From positions 806,001-870,000 of the forward strand of contig NZ_CP085725.1 in assembly GCF_036840915.1 (NCBI RefSeq): a stretch of 64,000 nt of DNA, given 5' to 3'. Both the position numbers and the translations under genes were made by a program. Positions 52,008 to 60,369 of this stretch are shown here, piece by piece. The notes below the pieces were generated by a model, which saw only the letters and a program-made list of their open reading frames with translations, was not told the DNA's origin and did not search any database. Position 1 is the stretch's first letter. Each line of letters begins with the position of its first letter. The stretch is from Flavobacterium hankyongi (GTDB lineage Bacteria > Bacteroidota > Bacteroidia > Flavobacteriales > Flavobacteriaceae).

Positions 52008-52340
52008 ATGGATTTACAAGACCAACTAAAAAACTTATTCCCTGATCATGTTCCTTCCAATGAACCGGAAGAAATTCAAGAAACAGAACACGAATTATAT
52101 GTTCAGGGAGCACCTATGATTTGTAAGTACGAAAAACGAAAAGGGAAACCTACCACGATTATAGCAGGATATGAAGGTGAAGACGAAGACTTTAAATTGT
52201 TAGCCAAAGAAATTAAAAACAAACTTGCTGTTGGTGGCAGTTTTAAAGACGGAGAAATCATAATCCAAGGTGATTATCGTGATAAGATTATGACAATTTT
52301 AAAAGAAAAAGGATTTAAAGTTAAACGCGTAGGCGGATAA
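52008..52340 (+). CDS. SUI1/eIF1-family translation factor (YciH-like)
   Basis: This 110-aa protein carries the SUI1 domain: YEKRKGKPTTIIAGYEGEDE, then FKLLAKEIKNKLAVGGSFKD and EIIIQGDYRDKIMTILKEKG, with the conserved VGGS.K loop. It probably influences start-codon fidelity on the 30S subunit, as YciH does. It lies 12 nt upstream of the nucleoside phosphorylase gene. Confidence 0.92.
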   Translation: MDLQDQLKNLFPDHVPSNEPEEIQETEHELYVQGAPMICKYEKRKGKPTTIIAGYEGEDEDFKLLAKEIKNKLAVGGSFKDGEIIIQGDYRDKIMTILKEKGFKVKRVGG

Positions 52341-52352
52341 AATATTAATAAA

Positions 52353-53225
52353 ATGAGTGAAATTAAATCTTCAGAATTAATTCTGAACCCTGATGGAAGT
52401 GTGTATCACTTAAATCTTAAACCAGAACATATTGCACATGACATCATTTTTGTGGGTGATCAAAATAGAGTTGAAAAAATTACAAAATTCTTTGACTCAG
52501 TTGAATTCTCTACTCAAAAAAGAGAATTCAAAACACAAACTGGAATATTTAAAGGAAAACGTATCACTGTAATGTCGACTGGAATTGGCCCAGACAATAT
52601 CGATATCGTGATGAATGAACTTGATGCTTTAGTAAATATCGATTTAGAGACGCGACAACCAAAAGAAACATTAACAAAATTAAACATTGTACGTATTGGT
52701 ACTTCGGGATCTTTACAAGCAGATATTCCTTGTGATAGTTTTGTAATGTCTAAATACGGTTTAGGATTAGACAATATGTTACGCTCTTATCTAATTGATG
52801 ATATTTCAGAAAAAGAAATTGAAGAAGCCTTTATTTCTCAAACGAATTGGGATCTTAGAAAAGGAAAACCTTATGTAGTAAGTTGTTCTGAAAAATTAGA
52901 AAAATGGATTGAAAGTGAGCAAATTCACAAAGGTTTCACTGGTACGGCTGGTGGTTTCTATGGGCCTCAAGGACGTGTTTTACGATTAAACATTCAAGAT
53001 CCTGAATTGAATAGTAAAATGGATGCCTTTAATTTTGAAGGAACAAGAATGACAAATCTTGAAATGGAAACAGCTGCCATTTATGGACTAGGTAAACTAT
53101 TAGGACACGAAACATTATCATTAAACGCTATTATTGCAAATCGTGCTGATGGAACTTTTAGCGCTGATCCATATAAAGCAGTTGATGAATTAATCGCTTA
53201 TACCTTACAAAAGCTCACTGAGTAA
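52353..53225 (+). CDS. nucleoside phosphorylase (PNP/UDP family)
   Basis: This 290-aa protein resembles uridine phosphorylases. FVGDQNRVEKITKFFDSVEF, VMSTGIGPDNIDIVMNELDA and VRIGTSGSLQADIPCDSFVM form the phosphate and base site. TNLEMETAAIYGLGKLLGHE holds the ribose-binding Glu-Met-Glu. It cleaves nucleosides with phosphate. It is one of a run of plus-strand genes with overlapping or abutting ends (the stop overlaps the DinB start). Confidence 0.88.
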   Translation: MSEIKSSELILNPDGSVYHLNLKPEHIAHDIIFVGDQNRVEKITKFFDSVEFSTQKREFKTQTGIFKGKRITVMSTGIGPDNIDIVMNELDALVNIDLETRQPKETLTKLNIVRIGTSGSLQADIPCDSFVMSKYGLGLDNMLRSYLIDDISEKEIEEAFISQTNWDLRKGKPYVVSCSEKLEKWIESEQIHKGFTGTAGGFYGPQGRVLRLNIQDPELNSKMDAFNFEGTRMTNLEMETAAIYGLGKLLGHETLSLNAIIANRADGTFSADPYKAVDELIAYTLQKLTE

Positions 53226-53671
53226 TGATTCATTTTTACGCCTATCAGATTGAAGAACTCATTAAAGAAACAAAACAGCTGTATCTCAAGAATATTAACT
53301 GTGACTACAGCTTTAAGTCTTCGGATGATAAATGGTCAAAAAATGAAATACTAGGTCATTTGGTTGATTCTGCAATCAACAATCTAAAAAGATTTACAGA
53401 ATCACAGCTTTCAGATACCACTTATTTGGTAACAGTCTATAATCAGGATGAATTAGTTCGAATTAATAAATATCAGAAAAAAAAGTTTGATGATTTATTA
53501 AAATTATGGTATCATCTTAATAAACAAATTGCTTTTATTTTAAAAGATATTCCTGAAGAACAATTAAAAACGAAAATAAATTTATATGATTTATCAATTT
53601 GCGATTTAGAGTTTTTAATTGAAGATTATATCACTCACATGAAACATCATTTAAAGCAAATTTTTGAATAA
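53225..53671 (+). CDS. DinB-like superfamily protein
   Basis: This 148-aa four-helix protein has KSSDDKWSKNEILGHLVDSA and a C-terminal LIEDYITHMKHHLKQIFE. The His in LGHLVD and the HMKHH cluster are the metal-triad positions of DinB/YfiT proteins. These are metal-dependent thiol transferase-like enzymes of uncertain substrate. Start and stop overlap the neighbouring genes by one or a few bases, so it is translationally coupled. Confidence 0.82.
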   Translation: MIHFYAYQIEELIKETKQLYLKNINCDYSFKSSDDKWSKNEILGHLVDSAINNLKRFTESQLSDTTYLVTVYNQDELVRINKYQKKKFDDLLKLWYHLNKQIAFILKDIPEEQLKTKINLYDLSICDLEFLIEDYITHMKHHLKQIFE

Positions 53672-54195
53672 TGAATATACTATTTGAAACCGACAGATTA
53701 CTTCTTCGTCCGTTAGCTTTAACGGATGCAGAAGATATGTTTATAATGGATAAAAATCCTAGTGTCCATAAATATCTTTGGCAAAAACCTGTCCAAGAAA
53801 TCGATGAAGTAATAAAAGTCATCAATTATGTTAATGAACAATATCAAAGAAATAATATTGGTCGTTTTGCCACCATTTTAAAAGAAACAGGTGAATTTAT
53901 TGGATGGACAGGGATAAAATTTGTTGATGATCACACAGAAAATGGCAATACAAATTTCTTCGATTATGGTTATCGCTTAGATGAACGATTTTGGAACAAA
54001 GGCTATGCAACAGAAGCAACAAAATTTTGGTTAAACTATGGTTTAAACGAATTGAAAGTTGAAAATCTCAATGCATACACACACAGTCAAAATGGAGCTT
54101 CAAATCAGGTTCTAAAAAAAGTTGGGTTCAATTTTATGGAAGAGTATACTGCTGAAGATGGTATTCAATGGAATTGGTGGCAAGCTAAAAAATAA
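53671..54195 (+). CDS. GNAT-family acetyltransferase (RimJ/RimL-like)
   Basis: This 174-aa protein begins FETDRLLLRPLALTDAEDMF, typical of RimJ/L-type GNATs. FFDYGYRLDERFWNKGYATE carries the acetyl-CoA pyrophosphate-loop region, and SQNGASNQVLKKVGF is the conserved C-terminal motif. It transfers an acetyl group to an N-terminal or small-molecule amine; the acceptor is unknown. It is coupled to the DinB gene upstream. Confidence 0.9.
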   Translation: MNILFETDRLLLRPLALTDAEDMFIMDKNPSVHKYLWQKPVQEIDEVIKVINYVNEQYQRNNIGRFATILKETGEFIGWTGIKFVDDHTENGNTNFFDYGYRLDERFWNKGYATEATKFWLNYGLNELKVENLNAYTHSQNGASNQVLKKVGFNFMEEYTAEDGIQWNWWQAKK

Positions 54196-54215
54196 ATTAT
54201 TTATTAAGTTTAAAA

Positions 54216-55061
54216 ATGAAATCAGTAAGAATTATAGGAGTACCAGAACATTTTAATTTGCCATGGCATTTGTGTATAGAAAATGGAGAGTTTGATGAAG
54301 TAGGCATAGATTTACAATGGACAGATATACCTGAAGGCACTGGTAAAATGTGTCAAATGCTTCGAAATGATGAAACCGACATCGCAGTAATTCTCACAGA
54401 AGGAATAATAAAAGACATTGCTGCTGGTAATGATGCTACTATTGTTCAAGTTTATGTTCAATCACCATTAATTTGGGGTATCCATGTTGATGTAAATTCA
54501 AATTATTTACAATTATTTGATTTAGAAAATACTACATCGGCTATATCAAGAATTGGTTCAGGTTCTCATTTGATGAGTTTTGTAAATGCAAAACAACAAA
54601 ATTGGGATACATCTAACTTAAAATTCGAAATTGTAAACACTATTGATGGTGCTGTAAAAACATTACAAAATGGTAAAGCAGATTACTTTATGTGGGAACG
54701 CTTTATGACTAAACCATTAGTCGATAACGGTACTTTTAGAAGAATTGCCGACTGTCCTACTCCCTGGCCGTGTTTTGTCATTGCTGTTAGAAATGAATTC
54801 TTAAAAAACAATTCTTCGACTGTTGATTTGATTTTAGAAATAATAAATAATACCACAATAGAATTTAAAACGATACCAAGTATAGACAGAACCTTAGCCT
54901 CAAGATACAATCAAAAGTTAGAAGACATTCAGGAATGGTTAAAATTAACACGTTGGTCACAAAAGAAATTAGACAGTACTACTTTTGATAAAGTACAAAA
55001 TCAGCTATTTGAGTTAAATTTAATTGAAAATAAAATCCCTTATGAAGCGGTAGTTAAATAA
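54216..55061 (+). CDS. periplasmic-binding-fold protein, NMT1/SsuA-like, without signal peptide
   Basis: This 281-aa protein is arranged like solute-binding proteins of the nitrate/taurine/thiamine-precursor class: RIIGVPEHFNLPWHLCIENG, then FDEVGIDLQWTDIPEGTGKM and DETDIAVILTEGIIKDIAAG, then KADYFMWERFMTKPLVDNGT. There is no signal peptide or lipobox, so it may act in the cytosol, for example as an enzyme or sensor rather than a transporter component. No permease or ATPase is near. Confidence 0.75.
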   Translation: MKSVRIIGVPEHFNLPWHLCIENGEFDEVGIDLQWTDIPEGTGKMCQMLRNDETDIAVILTEGIIKDIAAGNDATIVQVYVQSPLIWGIHVDVNSNYLQLFDLENTTSAISRIGSGSHLMSFVNAKQQNWDTSNLKFEIVNTIDGAVKTLQNGKADYFMWERFMTKPLVDNGTFRRIADCPTPWPCFVIAVRNEFLKNNSSTVDLILEIINNTTIEFKTIPSIDRTLASRYNQKLEDIQEWLKLTRWSQKKLDSTTFDKVQNQLFELNLIENKIPYEAVVK

Positions 55062-55087
55062 TTCGTTATTTTTATCGTTTTAATAAA

Positions 55088-56032
55088 ATGTTTTCAGCCC
55101 TTAAAAATTATTATACTGCCTATAAAAACAAGCTTTCTCTTCCAAAGCCTTGGGATAGTATTGTAATTTTTTTATTGAATGTACTTTTTACAATTCCTGT
55201 ATTTATTATCATTCACCAAAATCTTGCTGAAATCGATTTACGAATTCCAATTGACAGAATTCTTATTTTTATAGCACTTTTGACAGTATTTCAATTTATA
55301 CTCCTAAAACTAAAAAAGACAATTCTAGTTTGTGTATTCGTCTATATTTTATTTTTAACCTATGGCACTTTATTTGGTGAATACAGCTTTTATCGCGTTT
55401 ATGACGATTATAGATCTATGATGTATACCATGGGAGATTCGGCTCATCCGCAAGATCTTATTGTTAGTAAACTATTACCTTTCCCTAACAAAACAAAAGT
55501 ATTACGATCAATTGATTTTCAAAATCCAAAGGTTAGAAACTTCGCTCTATTAGCCACAACTAAACATTTTTCTGAAGCAAAAAAACTCAAAGGATACAGT
55601 TATTACAGAACTACTATTCAATGCTTTGCAGTATTTAAAGAAATTAAATCCCGTTGGAATTATGTCAGTGATCCCATTGGAAATAATTACATTGCATCAG
55701 CATCAGAAACATTACAGCATTTTTCTGGTGATTGTGATGATCATGCCGTGCTTATGGCTGCTTGTGTTAAAGCTGTTGGAGGAACACCGAGACTTATTCA
55801 TACTGATGCTCATATTTATCCTGAGATGCTAATTGGCAACAAAAGAGATTTAGAGAATGTGATTTTCCTAATAAAAAAAGTTCTTTTTGTTGAAGAAAGT
55901 AAAAACAAAGAGATTCACTACCATATTGACGAACGTGGGCAAATATGGCTAAATTTAGATTATACTGGTTATTATCCTGGAGGACGTTTTATGAGTGAAA
56001 AAATTCTGGGTGAATTAACGCTATACAATTAA
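55088..56032 (+). CDS. membrane-anchored transglutaminase-like protein
   Basis: This 314-aa protein has two N-terminal transmembrane segments (SIVIFLLNVLFTIPVFIIIH and ILVCVFVYILFLTYGTLF). A periplasmic transglutaminase-like domain follows: FSGDCDDHAVLMAACVKAVG has the catalytic Cys, TPRLIHTDAHIYPEM the His, and WLNLDYTGYYPGG the likely Asp. It is probably a cysteine protease or cross-linking enzyme in the envelope. The stop is 3 nt from the convergent ung gene's stop. Confidence 0.82.
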   Translation: MFSALKNYYTAYKNKLSLPKPWDSIVIFLLNVLFTIPVFIIIHQNLAEIDLRIPIDRILIFIALLTVFQFILLKLKKTILVCVFVYILFLTYGTLFGEYSFYRVYDDYRSMMYTMGDSAHPQDLIVSKLLPFPNKTKVLRSIDFQNPKVRNFALLATTKHFSEAKKLKGYSYYRTTIQCFAVFKEIKSRWNYVSDPIGNNYIASASETLQHFSGDCDDHAVLMAACVKAVGGTPRLIHTDAHIYPEMLIGNKRDLENVIFLIKKVLFVEESKNKEIHYHIDERGQIWLNLDYTGYYPGGRFMSEKILGELTLYN

Positions 56033-56035
56033 TAG

Positions 56036-56704
56036 TTACCACAAAATTTCTTGCTTGTTTAGACTTTTTAAATACTCATTTGTTTTTAAAAAATGATTGT
56101 TTCCAAACCAAAAACCTCGGTTAGCACTTAATGGCGATGGATGCCCTGTTTCTAAAACCAAATGCTCTTCTTTATTGATTTTTGCTCCTTTTTTCTGTGC
56201 AAAACTCCCCCAAAGTAAGAAGACTACACCTTTTGTATTTTCAGAGATATATTGAATTGCATTATCGGTAAAAACATTCCATTTTAAATGTTTATGACTG
56301 TTAGCCAAATCTTTTCGTACAGTTAATGAAGCATTTAAGAGTAAAACACCTTGATTTGCCCAATGCTCTAAATTTCCTGAAGTTGGAAAAAACACACGTT
56401 CATACTCATTATTAATTTCAATCAATATATTTTTTAATGATGGTGGAATGGCTACTCCATCATTAACAGAAAAACACAGCCCGTTAGCCTCACCTGTTCC
56501 ATGATAGGGATCTTGACCAATAATTACAACTTTTAAATCGTTTAAAGAACATTTATTAAAGGCATTAAATATCAACTCTTTTGGAGGAAAACAAACATTT
56601 GTTTCATATTCCTCATCAACTTGTTTAGTAAGTTCTATAAAATAGGGCTTTGCTTGTTCTAGATCAAAAAAAGGTTGCCAGGAAGAATGAATAATAAACT
56701 GCAT
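56036..56704 (-). CDS. ung: uracil-DNA glycosylase
   Basis: The start is taken at MQFIIHSSWQPFFDLEQAKP (56704), giving 222 aa, the normal family-1 size. VVIIGQDPYHGTGEANGLCF is the water-activating motif with the catalytic Asp, LLNASLTVRKDLANSHK follows, and ETGHPSPLSANRGFWFGNNH is the DNA-intercalation loop motif (HPSPLS) with the catalytic His. It excises uracil from DNA in base-excision repair. Confidence 0.96.
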   Translation of the reverse strand: MQFIIHSSWQPFFDLEQAKPYFIELTKQVDEEYETNVCFPPKELIFNAFNKCSLNDLKVVIIGQDPYHGTGEANGLCFSVNDGVAIPPSLKNILIEINNEYERVFFPTSGNLEHWANQGVLLLNASLTVRKDLANSHKHLKWNVFTDNAIQYISENTKGVVFLLWGSFAQKKGAKINKEEHLVLETGHPSPLSANRGFWFGNNHFLKTNEYLKSLNKQEILW

Positions 56705-56777
56705 TTTTAGGTGTATTTTAAGCAAATATATTATTTTGAAACTTTGTAACTTTGCTACTTAGTCACTTTCTTTAAAA

Positions 56778-58946
56778 ATGATTTCAATAAATACAAAAAC
56801 ACTACAAGATTTACAATTTCAAACAGTTTTAGAAACCATTTCGGAACTATGTATTACCGAAATTGGTAACGAAAAAGCACTAAACATCAAGCCTCTAAAA
56901 AATGAAGAGGAATTGATGCAATCGCTATTAGAAACGTCTGAATACAGATCTTCTTTCGATAATAACAATGCACTTCCTAATCATGGATTTGAACCTATCA
57001 TAAATGAGATCAAATTTCTAGGTATAGAGGATAGTTTTCTAGAATTACCGAGTTTTAAAAAAATTCATTCTATTTCAGAAAACACAAATACCTTATTACT
57101 GTTCTTAAAAAAATTTCAGGAGTATTATCCAGCTTTAGCTTTAAAGGCAGGCGAAATAGAGATTACCAAAGAAATAACAAAATCGATCGACACCGTATTA
57201 GACAAATACGGTGAAGTTAAAGATGATGCTACACCAACATTACTCGATATTCGCAGAAACATGAATACTATACGAGGTAAAGTAAATCAAAGTTTCGGTT
57301 TGGCTTTAAGTCAGTATAATTCGTTAGGTTATCTAGATGAAATTAGAGAAACTGTAGTTGACAATAGACGTGTTTTGGCAGTTTTAGCGATGTATCGCCG
57401 TAAGGTTAAAGGTTCCATTTTAGGAAGTTCAAAAACAGGAAGCATCGCTTATATAGAACCAGAATCTACATTACGATATTCGAGAGAATTAGCCAATTTA
57501 GAATATGAAGAAAGAGAGGAAATTATTAAAATTCTCAAAAACTTAACCAATTCTATTCGTCCTTTTTTACCATTATTAATTCAGTATCAAGACTTTTTAA
57601 GTGATGTAGATGTAATTGCCGCAAAAGCTAAATATGCAAGAAAGATTAATGGTTTATTGCCAAATATTACAAGAGAACGTAAAATTTACTTTAGAGATGC
57701 TTTCCATCCTATTTTATATTTAACAAACAAGGCAAAAAAAGAAGTTACGTATCCACAAACATTTGATTTTAATAGTGAGAACAGAATAGTAGTAATTTCC
57801 GGGCCAAATGCTGGTGGTAAAACCATTTCAATGAAAACAGTTGGTTTACTGCAATTGATGTTACAATCTGGTATGTTGATACCTGTTCATGAACGTAGTG
57901 AAACTTGCCTGTTTGATAGAATAATGACAGATATTGGTGATAATCAATCGATAGAAAATCATTTAAGTACATATAGCTACCGATTGAAAAACATGAATTA
58001 CTTCTTAAAAAAATGTAATTCTAAAACTTTATTTCTTATTGACGAATTCGGAACTGGATCAGACCCTGAATTAGGTGGTGCTTTGGCTGAAGTTTTTCTT
58101 GAAGAATTCTATGAAAGAGAAGCATTTGGGATCATTACAACGCATTATTCAAATTTAAAAATGTTGGCCAACGAATTGCCACATGCAACCAATGCCAATA
58201 TGCTTTTTGATGAAAAATCATTGGAACCAATGTACAAATTAGTTCTTGGTCAGGCTGGTAGTTCATTCACATTTGAAGTAGCACAAAAAAATGGTATTCC
58301 TTACGGATTGATTAATCGTGCCAAAAAGAAAATTGAAGGTGGTAAAGTACGTTTCGACAAAACAATTGCTAATCTTCAAAAGGAACGTTCAAAGCTTGAA
58401 AAAACTTCTCAAAATCTAAAAGAAGAAGAAATTAAAGCAAGAGAAGAAAGCAAAAAAATGGAAAACATTAACGCTAAAATCCAAGATAAATTGGAGCGTT
58501 ATCAAGAGTTATATGATGCAAATCAGCGTTTGGTTTACATTGGTCAAAAAATTGATGACATTTCTGAAAAATACTTCAACAATAAAAACAAAAAAGAGCT
58601 AATTGGTGAGTTTTTGAAAATGGTGGAGATTGAAAATTCGAAGCGTAAAAAACTAACGATTAAAGAGAAAAAAGAAAAAGAAGTTATTGTTAAAAAAGTT
58701 ATCGAAGAAGTTCAAATTAAAGTAGAAGAAATTCGAAAAGAGAAAAAGGAAAAAAAACTCAAAGCAAAAATTGAAGAAGAAAACAAACCAAAAGTAATAC
58801 TTAAAGTTGGTGATCGTGTTCGAATGATTGATGGCAAATCAATAGGCACAATTGATATAATAGAAAAAAACAAAGCAACGGTAAATTATGGTATCTTTAC
58901 TTCAAAAGTTAGTTTAGACCAATTAGAATATATTCAGCCAAAATAA
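56778..58946 (+). CDS. mutS2: MutS2-family ATPase without Smr domain
   Basis: This 722-aa protein has the MutS2 core. The clamp region is followed by Walker A VVISGPNAGGKTISMKT (about residues 337-353), DIGDNQSIENHLSTYSYRLK, and Walker B TLFLIDEFGTGSDPELGGAL. A long charged coiled coil follows, then a C-terminal KOW-like piece (VGDRVRMIDGKSIGTIDIIE). The Smr endonuclease domain usual at the C-terminus (DLRG-type motif) is absent. MutS2 proteins suppress recombination or rescue collided ribosomes; without Smr the cleavage function is missing. Confidence 0.9.
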   Translation: MISINTKTLQDLQFQTVLETISELCITEIGNEKALNIKPLKNEEELMQSLLETSEYRSSFDNNNALPNHGFEPIINEIKFLGIEDSFLELPSFKKIHSISENTNTLLLFLKKFQEYYPALALKAGEIEITKEITKSIDTVLDKYGEVKDDATPTLLDIRRNMNTIRGKVNQSFGLALSQYNSLGYLDEIRETVVDNRRVLAVLAMYRRKVKGSILGSSKTGSIAYIEPESTLRYSRELANLEYEEREEIIKILKNLTNSIRPFLPLLIQYQDFLSDVDVIAAKAKYARKINGLLPNITRERKIYFRDAFHPILYLTNKAKKEVTYPQTFDFNSENRIVVISGPNAGGKTISMKTVGLLQLMLQSGMLIPVHERSETCLFDRIMTDIGDNQSIENHLSTYSYRLKNMNYFLKKCNSKTLFLIDEFGTGSDPELGGALAEVFLEEFYEREAFGIITTHYSNLKMLANELPHATNANMLFDEKSLEPMYKLVLGQAGSSFTFEVAQKNGIPYGLINRAKKKIEGGKVRFDKTIANLQKERSKLEKTSQNLKEEEIKAREESKKMENINAKIQDKLERYQELYDANQRLVYIGQKIDDISEKYFNNKNKKELIGEFLKMVEIENSKRKKLTIKEKKEKEVIVKKVIEEVQIKVEEIRKEKKEKKLKAKIEEENKPKVILKVGDRVRMIDGKSIGTIDIIEKNKATVNYGIFTSKVSLDQLEYIQPK

Positions 58947-58947
58947 A

Positions 58948-59364
58948 ATGGAAGGTATCCCGCAAAATAAAAAAATAATATTGTTTGACGGTGTTTGCAA
59001 CTTATGTGATTCTACTGTTAATTATATTATTAAGCGTGATAAAAAAGATATTTTTAGATTTGTTTCTTTTCAGTCTGATTTAGGTCAAAAAATTTTAAAA
59101 CACATTGGAATTTCCGAAAGAAACATTGACAGCGTAGTGTTTTATGAACCAGGAAAGGCATATTATTATAAATCACAGGCCGCTTTAAAAATTGCTAAAA
59201 ATTTGGGAGGCCCTTATGCATATGCAATCATATTCAAATATATTCCTGGATTTATTCGTGATACTTTGTATGATTTTATTGCCAAAAATAGATACAATTG
59301 GTTCGGAAAAAAAGAATCATGTATGATACCAACTCCTGAGTTGAAAGAAAAGTTTTTGGATTAA
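58948..59364 (+). CDS. DCC-family thiol-disulphide protein (DUF393)
   Basis: This 138-aa protein has the DCC motif in IILFDGVCNLCDSTVNYIIK (DxxCxxC, about residues 13-20) and the family pattern FRFVSFQSDLGQKIL... YIPGFIRDTLYDFIAKNRYN. It starts 1 nt after the mutS2 stop. The redox partner is unknown. Confidence 0.9.
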   Translation: MEGIPQNKKIILFDGVCNLCDSTVNYIIKRDKKDIFRFVSFQSDLGQKILKHIGISERNIDSVVFYEPGKAYYYKSQAALKIAKNLGGPYAYAIIFKYIPGFIRDTLYDFIAKNRYNWFGKKESCMIPTPELKEKFLD

Positions 59365-59392
59365 ACTAACTGACATTGACTACATTTATAAA

Positions 59393-60247
59393 ATGAATTC
59401 AATTATAACAGCCAAACAGTTAGAAGAGTTTTACAAAGAAGGCTTTTTAAAATTAACCAATTGTCTACCTACTGAATTATTACACAAATTGCAAGTCTAT
59501 TTTGATGAAGTAATGTCAGATGAAGGAGACACTCAAAAAGTAATCATTACTGTAGGAGAACAAAAATTTGTTACCAACATTGAGTTGTTGTGTTATAAAA
59601 ATAATTTAGCTTGTTTAGAATTATTGGGTGGTCCTTTATTGCTTAACATAGCTGAAACCATTTGCGGAAAAGATTTTTTTGCTATACAAGAATTTGCAGT
59701 AATTAAAAACTCTGGCGATCAGTTGCCTGTTTTGTGGCATCAAGATATGGTAAACGAACAACCTGGAAATTGTTTTACAGCAGGTATTTATATTGATGAT
59801 GCTAATGAAGGTGATGGTGCTCTTAAAGTAATACCAAAAAGTCATTTGAGTAAAAAAACGATTTGTGAACTAGCTCAGGAAGAGGCAATAGAAGTACCAA
59901 TGAAACGAGGAGATATTCTTATTCATGATATGATGTTAGCACATTGTTCAGATATTTTGCAAAAAAATAAAAAAAGGCGTGTCATTTATTTCGAATTTTT
60001 GTCAGCTAAACAAGTTTTAAAAGAACATATCTATACTCAAGAATTAGTAGACAATAGAACCAAATTACTAGAAGTTGCTACAAGTTATTATAAATTACAA
60101 AACCCTTTATTACCTCAATTTGATTGGCAAAGAGAACAAACTTCAATCTATGAAGATGAAGCTCAAATACGAGCTGCTTTAGACATAATTTATGCAATGC
60201 CAATACATGCAAAGCCTTCAAATTATTGTTTTGAATTACTCAAATAA
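59393..60247 (+). CDS. PhyH-family 2OG-Fe(II) dioxygenase
   Basis: This 284-aa protein has YKEGFLKLTNCLPTELLHKL at the N-terminus, LPVLWHQDMVNEQPGNCFTA with the HxD ligands, IDDANEGDGALKVIPKSHLS, and DILIHDMMLAHCSDILQKNK with the distal His followed by Arg. It is a third PhyH-type protein of the window, not closely similar to the pair at 15.4-17.1 kb. The substrate is unknown. Confidence 0.85.
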   Translation: MNSIITAKQLEEFYKEGFLKLTNCLPTELLHKLQVYFDEVMSDEGDTQKVIITVGEQKFVTNIELLCYKNNLACLELLGGPLLLNIAETICGKDFFAIQEFAVIKNSGDQLPVLWHQDMVNEQPGNCFTAGIYIDDANEGDGALKVIPKSHLSKKTICELAQEEAIEVPMKRGDILIHDMMLAHCSDILQKNKKRRVIYFEFLSAKQVLKEHIYTQELVDNRTKLLEVATSYYKLQNPLLPQFDWQREQTSIYEDEAQIRAALDIIYAMPIHAKPSNYCFELLK

Positions 60248-60369
60248 TTTACTTTATGTTTTTATTTTCAAGGGTAAAAGAAAAAAATAATTCTACATAA
60301 TGAATGCCTATTCTAAAAATAAAAGCTAAGTTTATTGAATAAAAAAAGCCTCAATTAAGAGGCTTTTTT

